Of a stretch of 64,000 nucleotides of DNA, positions 53,011 to 61,161 are shown piece after piece. The stretch spans positions 1 through 64,000 of the forward strand of contig PHBZ01000001.1 of NCBI GenBank assembly GCA_002840755.1, read 5' to 3'. Position 1 is the first letter of the stretch; every line of letters begins with the position of its first letter. The notes under the pieces are model-generated. The model was not told where the DNA came from, searched no databases, and worked only from the letters and a program-made list of their open reading frames with translations. The translations under genes were made by a program, and so were the position numbers. This DNA comes from Chloroflexi bacterium HGW-Chloroflexi-10. GTDB taxonomy: Bacteria > Chloroflexota > Anaerolineae > Anaerolineales > Anaerolineaceae.

Positions 53011-55377
53011 ATGGGTGCAATTAAAAAACGTGTTGGAAATCTGCTTTCACAAATGACTTTGGAAGAAAAACTGGCTCAGATTGGTTCCTACTGGGTGTAT
53101 GAACTGCAAACTGAGGGCGTGCTGGATATGGAAAAAGCAGCCTCCAAACTTAAGTATGGCATTGGTCAGATCTCCCGGGTGGGGGGAGCTTCCACCAACC
53201 CGCCCCGCCAAACGGCAGCCCTTGGAAACCGGATTCAAAAATTTCTGGTAGAAGAGACCCGGTTGGGCATCCCGGCAATTCTGCACGAAGAGGCCTGCTC
53301 CGGCGCGGTTATGCTGGGTGGTTCGACATTTCCACAAATGATTGGATTGGCCAGCACCTTCCAGCCTGAACTGGCCGAACGGATGACCCAGGTTATCCGC
53401 AACCAATTGCTGGCGGTAGGCGCGCGGGAGGCATTAGCGCCTGTGCTGGATGTGGCTCGTGATCCGCGCTGGGGCCGTCTGGAAGAAACATTCGGCGAAG
53501 ATCCGCTGTTGGTTAGCCAGTTTGGCATGGCCTATATCAAAGGAATGCAAGGGGATGATTTAACCAAGGGTGTGCTGGCAACAGCCAAACACTTTATCGG
53601 GCATGCTTTTTCGATGGGTGGATTGAACTGCGCCCCGGTTCAATTGGGCACCCACGAAATTTATGATGTTTACCTGCCGCCGTTTGAAGCAGCTATCCGC
53701 GAGGCTGGTGTGACAACGATGATGAACGCTTATCCGGAAATAGACGGAGAGGTAGTTGCCGGAAATGAGCGTATTCTAACCGATTTACTGCGCGGAAAAT
53801 TAGGTTTTGATGGGTTGGTTGTCTCGGATTATGAGGCTGTAATTATGTTGAATAATTACCACATGATAGCGGCCGATCAATCTATTGCCGGACGGATGGC
53901 ATTGCAGGCTGGGATTGATGTGGAATTACCGACAACGGTTTGTTACGGGAGCCCATTGAAAGCGGCGCTGGAAGCCGGAGAACTTTCCATTGAAACGATC
54001 GATCAGGCGGTTTTCCGCCATTTGCAGAAGAAATTTGAGCTGGGGTTGTTTGAAACCCCGTATGTAAACGAAGAAATTGTTCTGGATTCATTCGAAACCA
54101 AACAGGACCGCGCTTTAGCCACTGAAATTGCCAATCAAAGCATGGTCCTATTAAAGAATGACGGCACCTTGCCTTTGCAGAAAAATATAGGCACCCTGGC
54201 GGTCATTGGGCCCAATGCCGATTTTGGACGCAGCCAATTGGGTGATTATTCGTATGCGTCCATGTTCGAATTGAACACCGCGACGAAAGCAGCAAACTCG
54301 GACTTTGTGCAGCCTGATATGAAAAAAGTTGCTAAAAACAACATTCATCTGGTTAGTGTGCTGGATGGAATCAAGGCAACGGTTTCGCCGCAAACCCGGG
54401 TGCTTTATGCCAAGGGCTGTGAAAATGATGGTCCGGATAAGAGCGGTTTCGCTGACGCAATAAACGCAGCCGATCAGGCGGACGCAGTGGTATTGGTCCT
54501 GGGCGATTTATCCGGATTGGGACCCAACTGCACGACCGGAGAATTCCATGACCGCGCCGGGTTGGATTTACCAGGAGTGCAGCGTGAACTGGCGGAAGCA
54601 GTACTGGCACTGGGTAAACCAGTGGTAGTTGTGTTGGTCAATGGACGTGTTTTCACCATCCCCTGGCTGGATCAGCAGGTCAACAGTATTCTGGAAGCCT
54701 GGCTGCCTGGAGAAGAGGGTGGCACAGCCGTAGCCTCCATATTGTTTGGTGAGAAAAATCCGGGTGGTAAACTGCCTATCTCCTTTCCGTATTCAGTTGG
54801 ACAGGTGCCGACCTATTACAACCATAAGCCATCCGGTATGCGTTCCATTATTTATGGCGGTTATAGCGACGAGCCGATCGGCGCGTTGTACCCGTTTGGG
54901 CATGGTTTAAGCTACACTCAGTTTTCTTACGAAGATCTGGTCATAGAAAAAGAAGAGGTTGGCTCAGGGGAAAGCATTGAAATAGCATTGACCGTTAAGA
55001 ATATTGGCGCGGTTGCCGGTGAAGAAGTTGTTCAGCTTTATACACGGGATGTTTATGCCAGTCTGCCGCGGCCGGTGAAGGAGCTGAAAGGATTTGTACG
55101 CATATGCTTACAACCTGGAGAGTCCAAACAGGTGATATTCCATTTACCAGCGGATTTACTGGCTTTCGTGGACCGGGACTTGAACCTGGTGCTTGAAGCC
55201 GGCACAATCAAGGTGATGCTGGGCAGCTCCAGTGAAGATATCCGCCTGGAAGGTGCCTTTGAGATCAGCGGGATGGACACATCCAGGGTGGCAAAACGAC
55301 TTTTTGAATGCCCGATTAGTGTTCAAACTGCCGGTGTTGTTTCCACTGAATATTCTTTTGAAAAATCATCATCTTGA
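53011..55377 (+). CDS. Glycoside hydrolase family 3, beta-glucosidase/xylosidase-like (cytoplasmic)
   Basis: 788 residues. The TIM barrel (about 1-340) has nucleophile D273 in GLVVSDYEAV and the substrate-binding KHFIGHAFS; the alpha/beta sandwich domain (about 370-580) and a fibronectin-III-like tail (about 650-760) follow. No signal peptide. Its TGA stop touches the next ATG with no gap, so the two GH3 genes are translationally linked. Confidence 0.9.
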   Translation: MGAIKKRVGNLLSQMTLEEKLAQIGSYWVYELQTEGVLDMEKAASKLKYGIGQISRVGGASTNPPRQTAALGNRIQKFLVEETRLGIPAILHEEACSGAVMLGGSTFPQMIGLASTFQPELAERMTQVIRNQLLAVGAREALAPVLDVARDPRWGRLEETFGEDPLLVSQFGMAYIKGMQGDDLTKGVLATAKHFIGHAFSMGGLNCAPVQLGTHEIYDVYLPPFEAAIREAGVTTMMNAYPEIDGEVVAGNERILTDLLRGKLGFDGLVVSDYEAVIMLNNYHMIAADQSIAGRMALQAGIDVELPTTVCYGSPLKAALEAGELSIETIDQAVFRHLQKKFELGLFETPYVNEEIVLDSFETKQDRALATEIANQSMVLLKNDGTLPLQKNIGTLAVIGPNADFGRSQLGDYSYASMFELNTATKAANSDFVQPDMKKVAKNNIHLVSVLDGIKATVSPQTRVLYAKGCENDGPDKSGFADAINAADQADAVVLVLGDLSGLGPNCTTGEFHDRAGLDLPGVQRELAEAVLALGKPVVVVLVNGRVFTIPWLDQQVNSILEAWLPGEEGGTAVASILFGEKNPGGKLPISFPYSVGQVPTYYNHKPSGMRSIIYGGYSDEPIGALYPFGHGLSYTQFSYEDLVIEKEEVGSGESIEIALTVKNIGAVAGEEVVQLYTRDVYASLPRPVKELKGFVRICLQPGESKQVIFHLPADLLAFVDRDLNLVLEAGTIKVMLGSSSEDIRLEGAFEISGMDTSRVAKRLFECPISVQTAGVVSTEYSFEKSSS

Positions 55378-57672
55378 ATGTTTCGCAGAGAATTTCTTAA
55401 AAAAAGTGTCATTGCGTTTGGAGGGATGCTTCTGGCAGGCTGCAAGGCAGGTTTTCTGAATCTTGCACCTGCCCAATCAAAGGAGACGCCATTAATGCCT
55501 GAATCTACAGTGCAAATTCCTGATTATTTAAATACAGACCTGCCGGTTACGGAGCGAGTGGATGATTTAATCAAACGGATGACACTGGAAGAGAAAATTT
55601 CTCAGATGGTCAGTACATCGCCAGCAGTAAAACGGTTAGGTATTCCGGCGTATAACTGGTGGAATGAAGCCTTACATGGTGTTGGCCGTGCCGGGATTGC
55701 CACGGTTTTTCCGCAGGCGATTGGCCTGGCAAGCACCTGGAATGTTGAATTGATTCAGCAGGTTGCCTCTGTGATAGCAGATGAAGGCCGTGCGAAACAC
55801 CATGAAGCCTTAAGAAAAGATATTCGTTCAATCTATACCGGACTGACATTTTGGTCCCCTAACATAAATATTTTCCGCGATCCGCGCTGGGGGCGCGGCC
55901 AGGAAACGTACGGCGAGGATCCTTATCTTACGGCACGGATTGGGGTTAATTTTGTAAAAGGCTTGCAAGGGAATGATTCGCACTACCTGAAATCGGTGGC
56001 TACGCCCAAGCATTACGCTGTGCACAGCGGCCCGGAGAAAGAACGCCACGTATTCAATGCTGTTGTTTCTCAACGCGATTTGTATACGACCTATTTACCC
56101 GCCTTTCAAGCCTGTATTATTGAGGGCAAGGCATATTCAATCATGAGTGCATACAACCGCACGAATGGCGAAGCCTGTTCGGCCAGTCCAACACTGCTTC
56201 AGAAAATCTTGCGTGAGGATTGGGGTTTTGAAGGGTATGTGGTTTCGGACTGCGGGGCGATTACGGATATTTTCGCCAACCATCTGCTGACAGAATCGCG
56301 TGAAGAGGCTGCCGCACTTGCCGTACGTAGCGGCTGTGATCTGGAATGCGGCTGCGTCCGGGAATACAATATGCCCTGCGATTATCCGCATCTGGAAGCG
56401 GCGGTTGAAAAAGGATTGATCAACGAGAGCGAGATTAACCAGGCAGTGAGACGGTTGTTGTTAGCGCGTTTTCGCCTTGGAATGTTTGATCCGCCGGACC
56501 AGGTGCCTTATGCGCAAATTCCACTCTCAGTGGTGGATTCTGCGCAGCATCAGGAACTGGCGCTGGAAACAGCCCGCCAATCACTGATCTTGCTCAAAAA
56601 TCAGGAGAATCTCCTGCCGCTTGACCGGCAAAAGCTGAAATCAATCGCGGTGATCGGTCCCAGTGCGGATAACACCTTGATCTTACACGGCAACTATTAT
56701 GGGACAGCTTCCAGACCAGTTTCGGTACTGGCGGGCATTCGTGCACTGGCGGCTGAGGATACTCAGATCGTTTACTCACAGGGATGTGATATTCTCGAAA
56801 CCAGCAGACATGGTGTTGAAGAAGCTGTGCAGGCTGCGCAGGAAGCGGATGTGGTTATCCTGGTGATGGGGCTTTCACAGCAACTGGAAGGTGAAGAAGG
56901 CCAGATTGAGGGAAATCCCCCAGGTGTTACCAGTCTGGGAGATCGCGACACCCTAGACCTGCCGGATGCCCAATCGGAATTGGTGGAAGCCATATACCAG
57001 ACCGGGAAACCGGTTGTATTGGTTTTGATGAACGGCAGCGCAGTTTCGATCAATTGGGCGGCAGAACATATCCCCGCAATTTTGGAAGCCTGGTATCCCG
57101 GCCAGGCTGGTGGAATGGCTGTTGCAGAAGTGCTATTTGGCTTAACCAATCCGGGCGGCAGGCTGCCGGTAACGTTTTATCGTTCGGTGGATGATCTGCC
57201 GCCATTCAGAGATTACAGCATGGAAAATCGTACGTATCGCTATTTTACCGGTACACCATTGTTCTCGTTTGGATTTGGGTTAAGCTATACATCCTTTGCT
57301 TACAGCAATTTAAAGGTCGATGAAACCAGCATTCAAGCGAACCAGGCAATAACCCTGACGGTTGATGTTCAAAATACGGGTGGGATGGCCGGCGATGAGG
57401 TTGCGCAGCTTTACCTGAAAGATATTCAGGCGAGCGTGCCGGTGCCACGTATCCAGCTTGTCGCATTTGAACGCGTTCACCTGTCGCCAGATGAAAAACA
57501 AACACTCACCTTCCGGATCACTCCGCAGCAAATGTCTTTACTGGATGACAAAGGCAATTGGGTGGTTGAACCGGGTGAATTTCATTTCTGGATTGGTAAT
57601 CAGCAGCCGGATGTGAGTGCGGCAGTCCAGCCGGATACCATCCTCGAAGGAAAATTCGTGGTGACAGCATAG
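55378..57672 (+). CDS. Glycoside hydrolase family 3 beta-xylosidase-like Tat lipoprotein
   Basis: 764 residues, ATG directly after the previous stop. The N-terminus FRREFLKKS looks like a twin-arginine signal and LLAGC (about 18-22) is a lipobox, so it should be exported folded and anchored outside. The catalytic domain opens RVDDLIKRMTLEEKISQM, has nucleophile D291 in GYVVSDCGAI and the WNEALHGVGRAG loop of xylan beta-xylosidases. A fibronectin-III-like domain ends it. It divides labour with the cytoplasmic GH3: this one acts outside. Confidence 0.88.
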   Translation: MFRREFLKKSVIAFGGMLLAGCKAGFLNLAPAQSKETPLMPESTVQIPDYLNTDLPVTERVDDLIKRMTLEEKISQMVSTSPAVKRLGIPAYNWWNEALHGVGRAGIATVFPQAIGLASTWNVELIQQVASVIADEGRAKHHEALRKDIRSIYTGLTFWSPNINIFRDPRWGRGQETYGEDPYLTARIGVNFVKGLQGNDSHYLKSVATPKHYAVHSGPEKERHVFNAVVSQRDLYTTYLPAFQACIIEGKAYSIMSAYNRTNGEACSASPTLLQKILREDWGFEGYVVSDCGAITDIFANHLLTESREEAAALAVRSGCDLECGCVREYNMPCDYPHLEAAVEKGLINESEINQAVRRLLLARFRLGMFDPPDQVPYAQIPLSVVDSAQHQELALETARQSLILLKNQENLLPLDRQKLKSIAVIGPSADNTLILHGNYYGTASRPVSVLAGIRALAAEDTQIVYSQGCDILETSRHGVEEAVQAAQEADVVILVMGLSQQLEGEEGQIEGNPPGVTSLGDRDTLDLPDAQSELVEAIYQTGKPVVLVLMNGSAVSINWAAEHIPAILEAWYPGQAGGMAVAEVLFGLTNPGGRLPVTFYRSVDDLPPFRDYSMENRTYRYFTGTPLFSFGFGLSYTSFAYSNLKVDETSIQANQAITLTVDVQNTGGMAGDEVAQLYLKDIQASVPVPRIQLVAFERVHLSPDEKQTLTFRITPQQMSLLDDKGNWVVEPGEFHFWIGNQQPDVSAAVQPDTILEGKFVVTA

Positions 57673-58121
57673 CTTTGTAATACTCCGGATGTTAAAAGCC
57701 TTTCAATCTTTTTAGCTTTGTAATATGATTGAAAAAACAAATTCAATCATAATCAGGTAAAAAAATGACATCCATATCCGTCATGGTGACAAATTGCGCC
57801 TATTTTCTTAAAATGGAAGCGTAAATTGTGACCACGGCATTATATATTGATGCCAATTGGCTGATCTTGCGCTTCCCTTGGTCGGAATACCTTGCGAAAT
57901 AATTGGGCAAGGTTATTGAAAAATAAAACCGGAACACAACGTTTCTGAACCGTACCAGGATTGTTGGCAGTGATGCTGATATGGGGAAGTATTATGTTTT
58001 TCAGTGTAGGTTCCTCGGCGACGACTGTAGTGTTTATGGGAGAAAGCGTAAGCTTGCCGCAACTGGCAGGTGGGCAGTATTCTGCCAGGCGTGTGACTGG
58101 CAGCTTAAAAAGGAGAAAATT
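57673..58121. other. Spacer after the xylan operon, no gene
   Basis: About 450 bases. It contains a TAGCTTTGTAATA direct repeat (57670 and 57713), an ATGATTGAA/TTCAATCAT stem (57726-57750) without a T-run, and repeat copy B (57778-57837). An open frame from 57981 runs into the next gene, but its first 47 codons look like spacer. No operon terminator is obvious. Confidence 0.45.
57778..57837. repeat. 60-bp imperfect palindromic repeat, copy B
   Basis: Left arm CCGTCATGGTGACAAATT, right arm AAATTGTGACCACGG, about 30 bases between. It matches copy A (16290-16349) along its full length, most closely in the right arm (about 21 of 23 bases). Its neighbour genes are unrelated to pdxS, which argues for a dispersed repeat. 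Confidence 0.6.
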
Positions 58122-59066
58122 ATGATGTTAAACGATGTATCAAAACGCATCAGTGAAGTAAACGAAAAACGTGGCTGGAAGATCAAGCTGGAAAAAGACC
58201 TGGTGGAAGTGGAGCGCAAATTAGCCCAGGAAAAGGAACACTTTCAGGTATTGGAGAAGCGCTTTGCCAAAGAAAAACTGGATGTGGAGAAACTGGAGAA
58301 GCTCAGCTTGCGAGCGGTTTTTGCGACCATATTAGGCAGCCGGGAAGAGCAAATGGATAAAGAACGCCAGGAAATGCTGACGGTTCAAATGCAGTACCAG
58401 CAAGCCAAAAAATTGGTTGAAAGCCTGGTTGCCGATCAGACTTATCTAAAACAACAATTGAGCGCATTGAACTCATTGGATGCGGAGTATGCGCAGCTTT
58501 TGACAAAGAAGGAAGAACTGATCAAGTCGAGTGATAGTGCGGTGACGAAGGAATTGTTAGCGCTTTCTGAAAAAATTGGCGCCGCCAATTTGACCATCAA
58601 AGAGCTGGATGAAGCCATTCGCGCCGGTCAGCAAGTGCTTGCCGGGTTAGATGAGGTGAATGATGCATTATCGAAAGCGGAAAATTGGGGCACCTGGGAC
58701 ATGCTCGGCGGGGGTATGCTTTCCACAATGATAAAACATGACCACATGGATACGGCTAAAGATGCCGCTAACCAGGTGCAGTTGGATATGCAGCGCTTTC
58801 AACGGGAATTGGCAGATGTGCAGCGGGAGATCGCTATTGATGTTGAATTGAGCGGTTCGGAACGGTTCCTGGACTTTTTTATGGACGGGTTAATGATGGA
58901 TTGGATTGTGCAGTCGCATATCAATAATTCACAGGATCAGGCGCGCCAGGCACATTTAAAGGTGCGGGATCTGGTTCAGAGTTTGCAAAAGCGCAAACGA
59001 ATGACAGCACAGGATCTGGATCTTTTACAGCAAAAACGCGTTCGAATTCTATCGCAAGAGAACTGA
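58122..59066 (+). CDS. Coiled-coil protein, unknown function
   Basis: 314 residues from the ATG at 58122, with AGGAG six bases upstream; a longer frame starts at 57981. Long coiled coils cover about 5-110 and 120-215. A conserved-looking glycine-rich spot, WDMLGGGMLSTMIKHDHMDTAK (about residues 200-220), separates them from a C-terminal helical bundle. I do not know the family. It is not secreted and has no helical transmembrane segment. Its stop lies 19 bases before the next gene. Confidence 0.6.
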   Translation: MMLNDVSKRISEVNEKRGWKIKLEKDLVEVERKLAQEKEHFQVLEKRFAKEKLDVEKLEKLSLRAVFATILGSREEQMDKERQEMLTVQMQYQQAKKLVESLVADQTYLKQQLSALNSLDAEYAQLLTKKEELIKSSDSAVTKELLALSEKIGAANLTIKELDEAIRAGQQVLAGLDEVNDALSKAENWGTWDMLGGGMLSTMIKHDHMDTAKDAANQVQLDMQRFQRELADVQREIAIDVELSGSERFLDFFMDGLMMDWIVQSHINNSQDQARQAHLKVRDLVQSLQKRKRMTAQDLDLLQQKRVRILSQEN

Positions 59067-59085
59067 ACCTGTGGAGGATAGCATT

Positions 59086-59658
59086 ATGAATCAGGCTTTT
59101 CTTTCTCCCCCTAAAAGAATTCCATTCTGGCTGAAAATTGGTTTATGGATGACCAAACGGGTAACCGGCAAGGATTTACTGCCGCCACGCTTGCTGGCCT
59201 GGTATCCCAAGGCGGCTTTTTCCTCCGGGGTGATGGAAGCGCTGGTGGCGCATGAAGACGGCGGGTTGAGCGCGCGCATGCTCAAACTGGTGCGCATGCA
59301 GGCGTCTTTCAGCGCGGCCTGCCCCTTTTGTATTGATATGAACAGCCAACAGTTTGCAGCATATCAGATTAATATGGATGAATTGGCGGCTATTCAGGGG
59401 TTGAAAGCGATAGAGGATGTTTCCACGTTCAGCGAACGCGAGCGATTGGCGTTAGAATATACCCGGCGAATCTCGGCGACACCTTTAAAATTCCCGGTTG
59501 AGTTTATGACACAAGTAAAGGGCGTATTTACCGAGCGGGAGATTGTCGTCCTGGCGACCACGGCAGCGCAGGTGAATTACTGGGCACGCCTGATTCAGGC
59601 ATTAGGCGCCCCACCAGCCGGGTTCATGGAGCCAGGGGAGTGGCCGGAAAGCGGTTAA
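59086..59658 (+). CDS. Carboxymuconolactone decarboxylase/AhpD-like protein
   Basis: 190 residues from the ATG at 59086, with GGAGG eight bases upstream; a GTG at 59071 is in frame. The fold is helical with a CxxC (C79/C82 in CPFCIDMNS), the redox site of AhpD-like proteins. The usual histidine two residues after the Asp is asparagine here, as in several carboxymuconolactone-decarboxylase relatives. A peroxidase or general antioxidant role is likely. It converges with the DUF3592 gene, overlapping it by four bases. Confidence 0.75.
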   Translation: MNQAFLSPPKRIPFWLKIGLWMTKRVTGKDLLPPRLLAWYPKAAFSSGVMEALVAHEDGGLSARMLKLVRMQASFSAACPFCIDMNSQQFAAYQINMDELAAIQGLKAIEDVSTFSERERLALEYTRRISATPLKFPVEFMTQVKGVFTEREIVVLATTAAQVNYWARLIQALGAPPAGFMEPGEWPESG

Positions 59659-60194
59659 CCTCCCAGGAGTTTACTCAGAAAGGGGATGGTTGGCGGACTG
59701 CTGGAAAGGGAAGAAATGAGCACAAAAAGCCCCATACCCAGAAATACAAGTGCTATGAGAATAGTGGTAAATAAAGCGCCGACTTTGCGCTCTAAAACCG
59801 ATTCCAGCGGGTTTTCCGGGTTGTAAAGCACTTTAATGGGAGCATCCAGGGGGTAACGGGCAGCGATTTCTTCTTGTTTATGATAGTTGCTGGTGCGTAC
59901 ACCCTCATTAAAGAAAACATGATCACTTTTGTACAGCATTCCAGCCGTCTGGTACTGGTAAATGACCCTGGCACAGTGGGTGATGTGACGGTTGCCTTCT
60001 TCATCCGTGTCAGTTTGCGAATCGACCCCGGAAAAAATGATCCTGCCTGGTGCGGTTTTCCAAGAACGGCTATGTTTGACTTTAATCCAGTCTTGCCAGA
60101 GCCGCCACAGCATGAACATGCCCATGCCAATAAAAACGAAGCTAAAGCCGCCGATACATAACATCGATATCAGGTTTTTTCCTGCGGTTTCCAT
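59655..60194 (-). CDS. DUF3592 membrane protein
   Basis: 179 residues. Two hydrophobic helices (about 10-32 and 138-160) enclose a beta-rich external loop with SWKTAPGRIIFSGVDS, YQYQTAGMLYKSDHVFF and YPLDAPIKVLYNPENP, all typical of DUF3592. Function unknown. Likely single gene with a short 3' overlap to the CMD gene. Confidence 0.78.
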   Translation of the reverse strand: METAGKNLISMLCIGGFSFVFIGMGMFMLWRLWQDWIKVKHSRSWKTAPGRIIFSGVDSQTDTDEEGNRHITHCARVIYQYQTAGMLYKSDHVFFNEGVRTSNYHKQEEIAARYPLDAPIKVLYNPENPLESVLERKVGALFTTILIALVFLGMGLFVLISSLSSSPPTIPFLSKLLGG

Positions 60195-60351
60195 TCTAGC
60201 GCCCTCCGATCGATTACGGCCTTTTTTTTACATCGTAACAAAAAAAAGCGTAATGGACAATAGTATCCCGAGAATTGGGAACCAGAATCTATGCTGGGAC
60301 GTCCTTAATAAGAAAATTTCTGTAAAAGAAATTGATGAAAAGAGGTAAAAA

Positions 60352-61038
60352 ATGAAAATAAAAAATTGGACGATAGCTTTCGTATTGGTTTGTGTGGCGT
60401 TATCTGCCTGTATCCCTGGCACTCCGCAGGAAAACCAGGGAGGTAATACTTTGTTTGTTGGACCATTCTGGAAGCCGTGTGAGGATGTTTCCCCGCGGTT
60501 GTGCCTGGAGGTAAAAGAAAGTAACGATGGGGAATGGCAGCTTTTTTATGATTCGATTGAAGGGTTTGTCTATGAGCCCGGCTTTACTTACCAATTGGAA
60601 GTACAGAAAGAAACCGTAGAAAACCCGCCAGCGGATGCGTCCGGTCAGCGCTGGATACTGGTGAAAGAAGTATCCAAATCTCCGGTAGAGATGCCCAAAC
60701 TCGATCTGACAGGCACAGCCTGGCAATTGGTCTCACTGAATGGCGCAGCTCCGGCAGAAAACAGCCGGGTAACGCTGGAATTTATCGAAGCCGCTAAATT
60801 TGGCGGCGCAGCCGGTTGTAATTCTTTCTTTGGGGAGTATACCTTACAAGGATTGGAATTCACGACTGAAGGTGTTGGCTCTACGTTGATGGCCTGTGAT
60901 GAACCGCAGATGAGCCAGGAGTCTGCTTATTTGTCTGCCTTGGGATCATCGAAATATTTGTACATAGTAGAAGATTCTCTGCTGCTGGTTAGCGCGGATG
61001 GAAGCTTCCTGGAATTTACCAGCCTGGTTGTTGAGTAA
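60352..61038 (+). CDS. Lipoprotein with DUF4377 and META domains
   Basis: 228 residues. Lipobox ALSAC places lipidated C20. Residues about 35-110 (FVGPFWKPCEDVSPRLCLEV, SIEGFVYEPGFTYQLEV) match DUF4377. Residues about 115-228 form a META (HslJ-like) domain with TGTAWQLVSLNG and GAAGCNSFFGEY. META/HslJ proteins are outer-surface or stress-linked and bind unknown ligands; a heat-shock or drug-resistance role is known for HslJ itself only. Confidence 0.8.
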   Translation: MKIKNWTIAFVLVCVALSACIPGTPQENQGGNTLFVGPFWKPCEDVSPRLCLEVKESNDGEWQLFYDSIEGFVYEPGFTYQLEVQKETVENPPADASGQRWILVKEVSKSPVEMPKLDLTGTAWQLVSLNGAAPAENSRVTLEFIEAAKFGGAAGCNSFFGEYTLQGLEFTTEGVGSTLMACDEPQMSQESAYLSALGSSKYLYIVEDSLLLVSADGSFLEFTSLVVE

Positions 61039-61161
61039 ACAGATTATTGTGAATCAGGGAATTTAAAAGGATGTGAAACGGGCATTGAACTGTACTATAA
61101 TCGAGTTATAGAGTCATAAATCCGGTAAAACGGGAGCGTGTTGTTGCCACACAGGAGAGGA

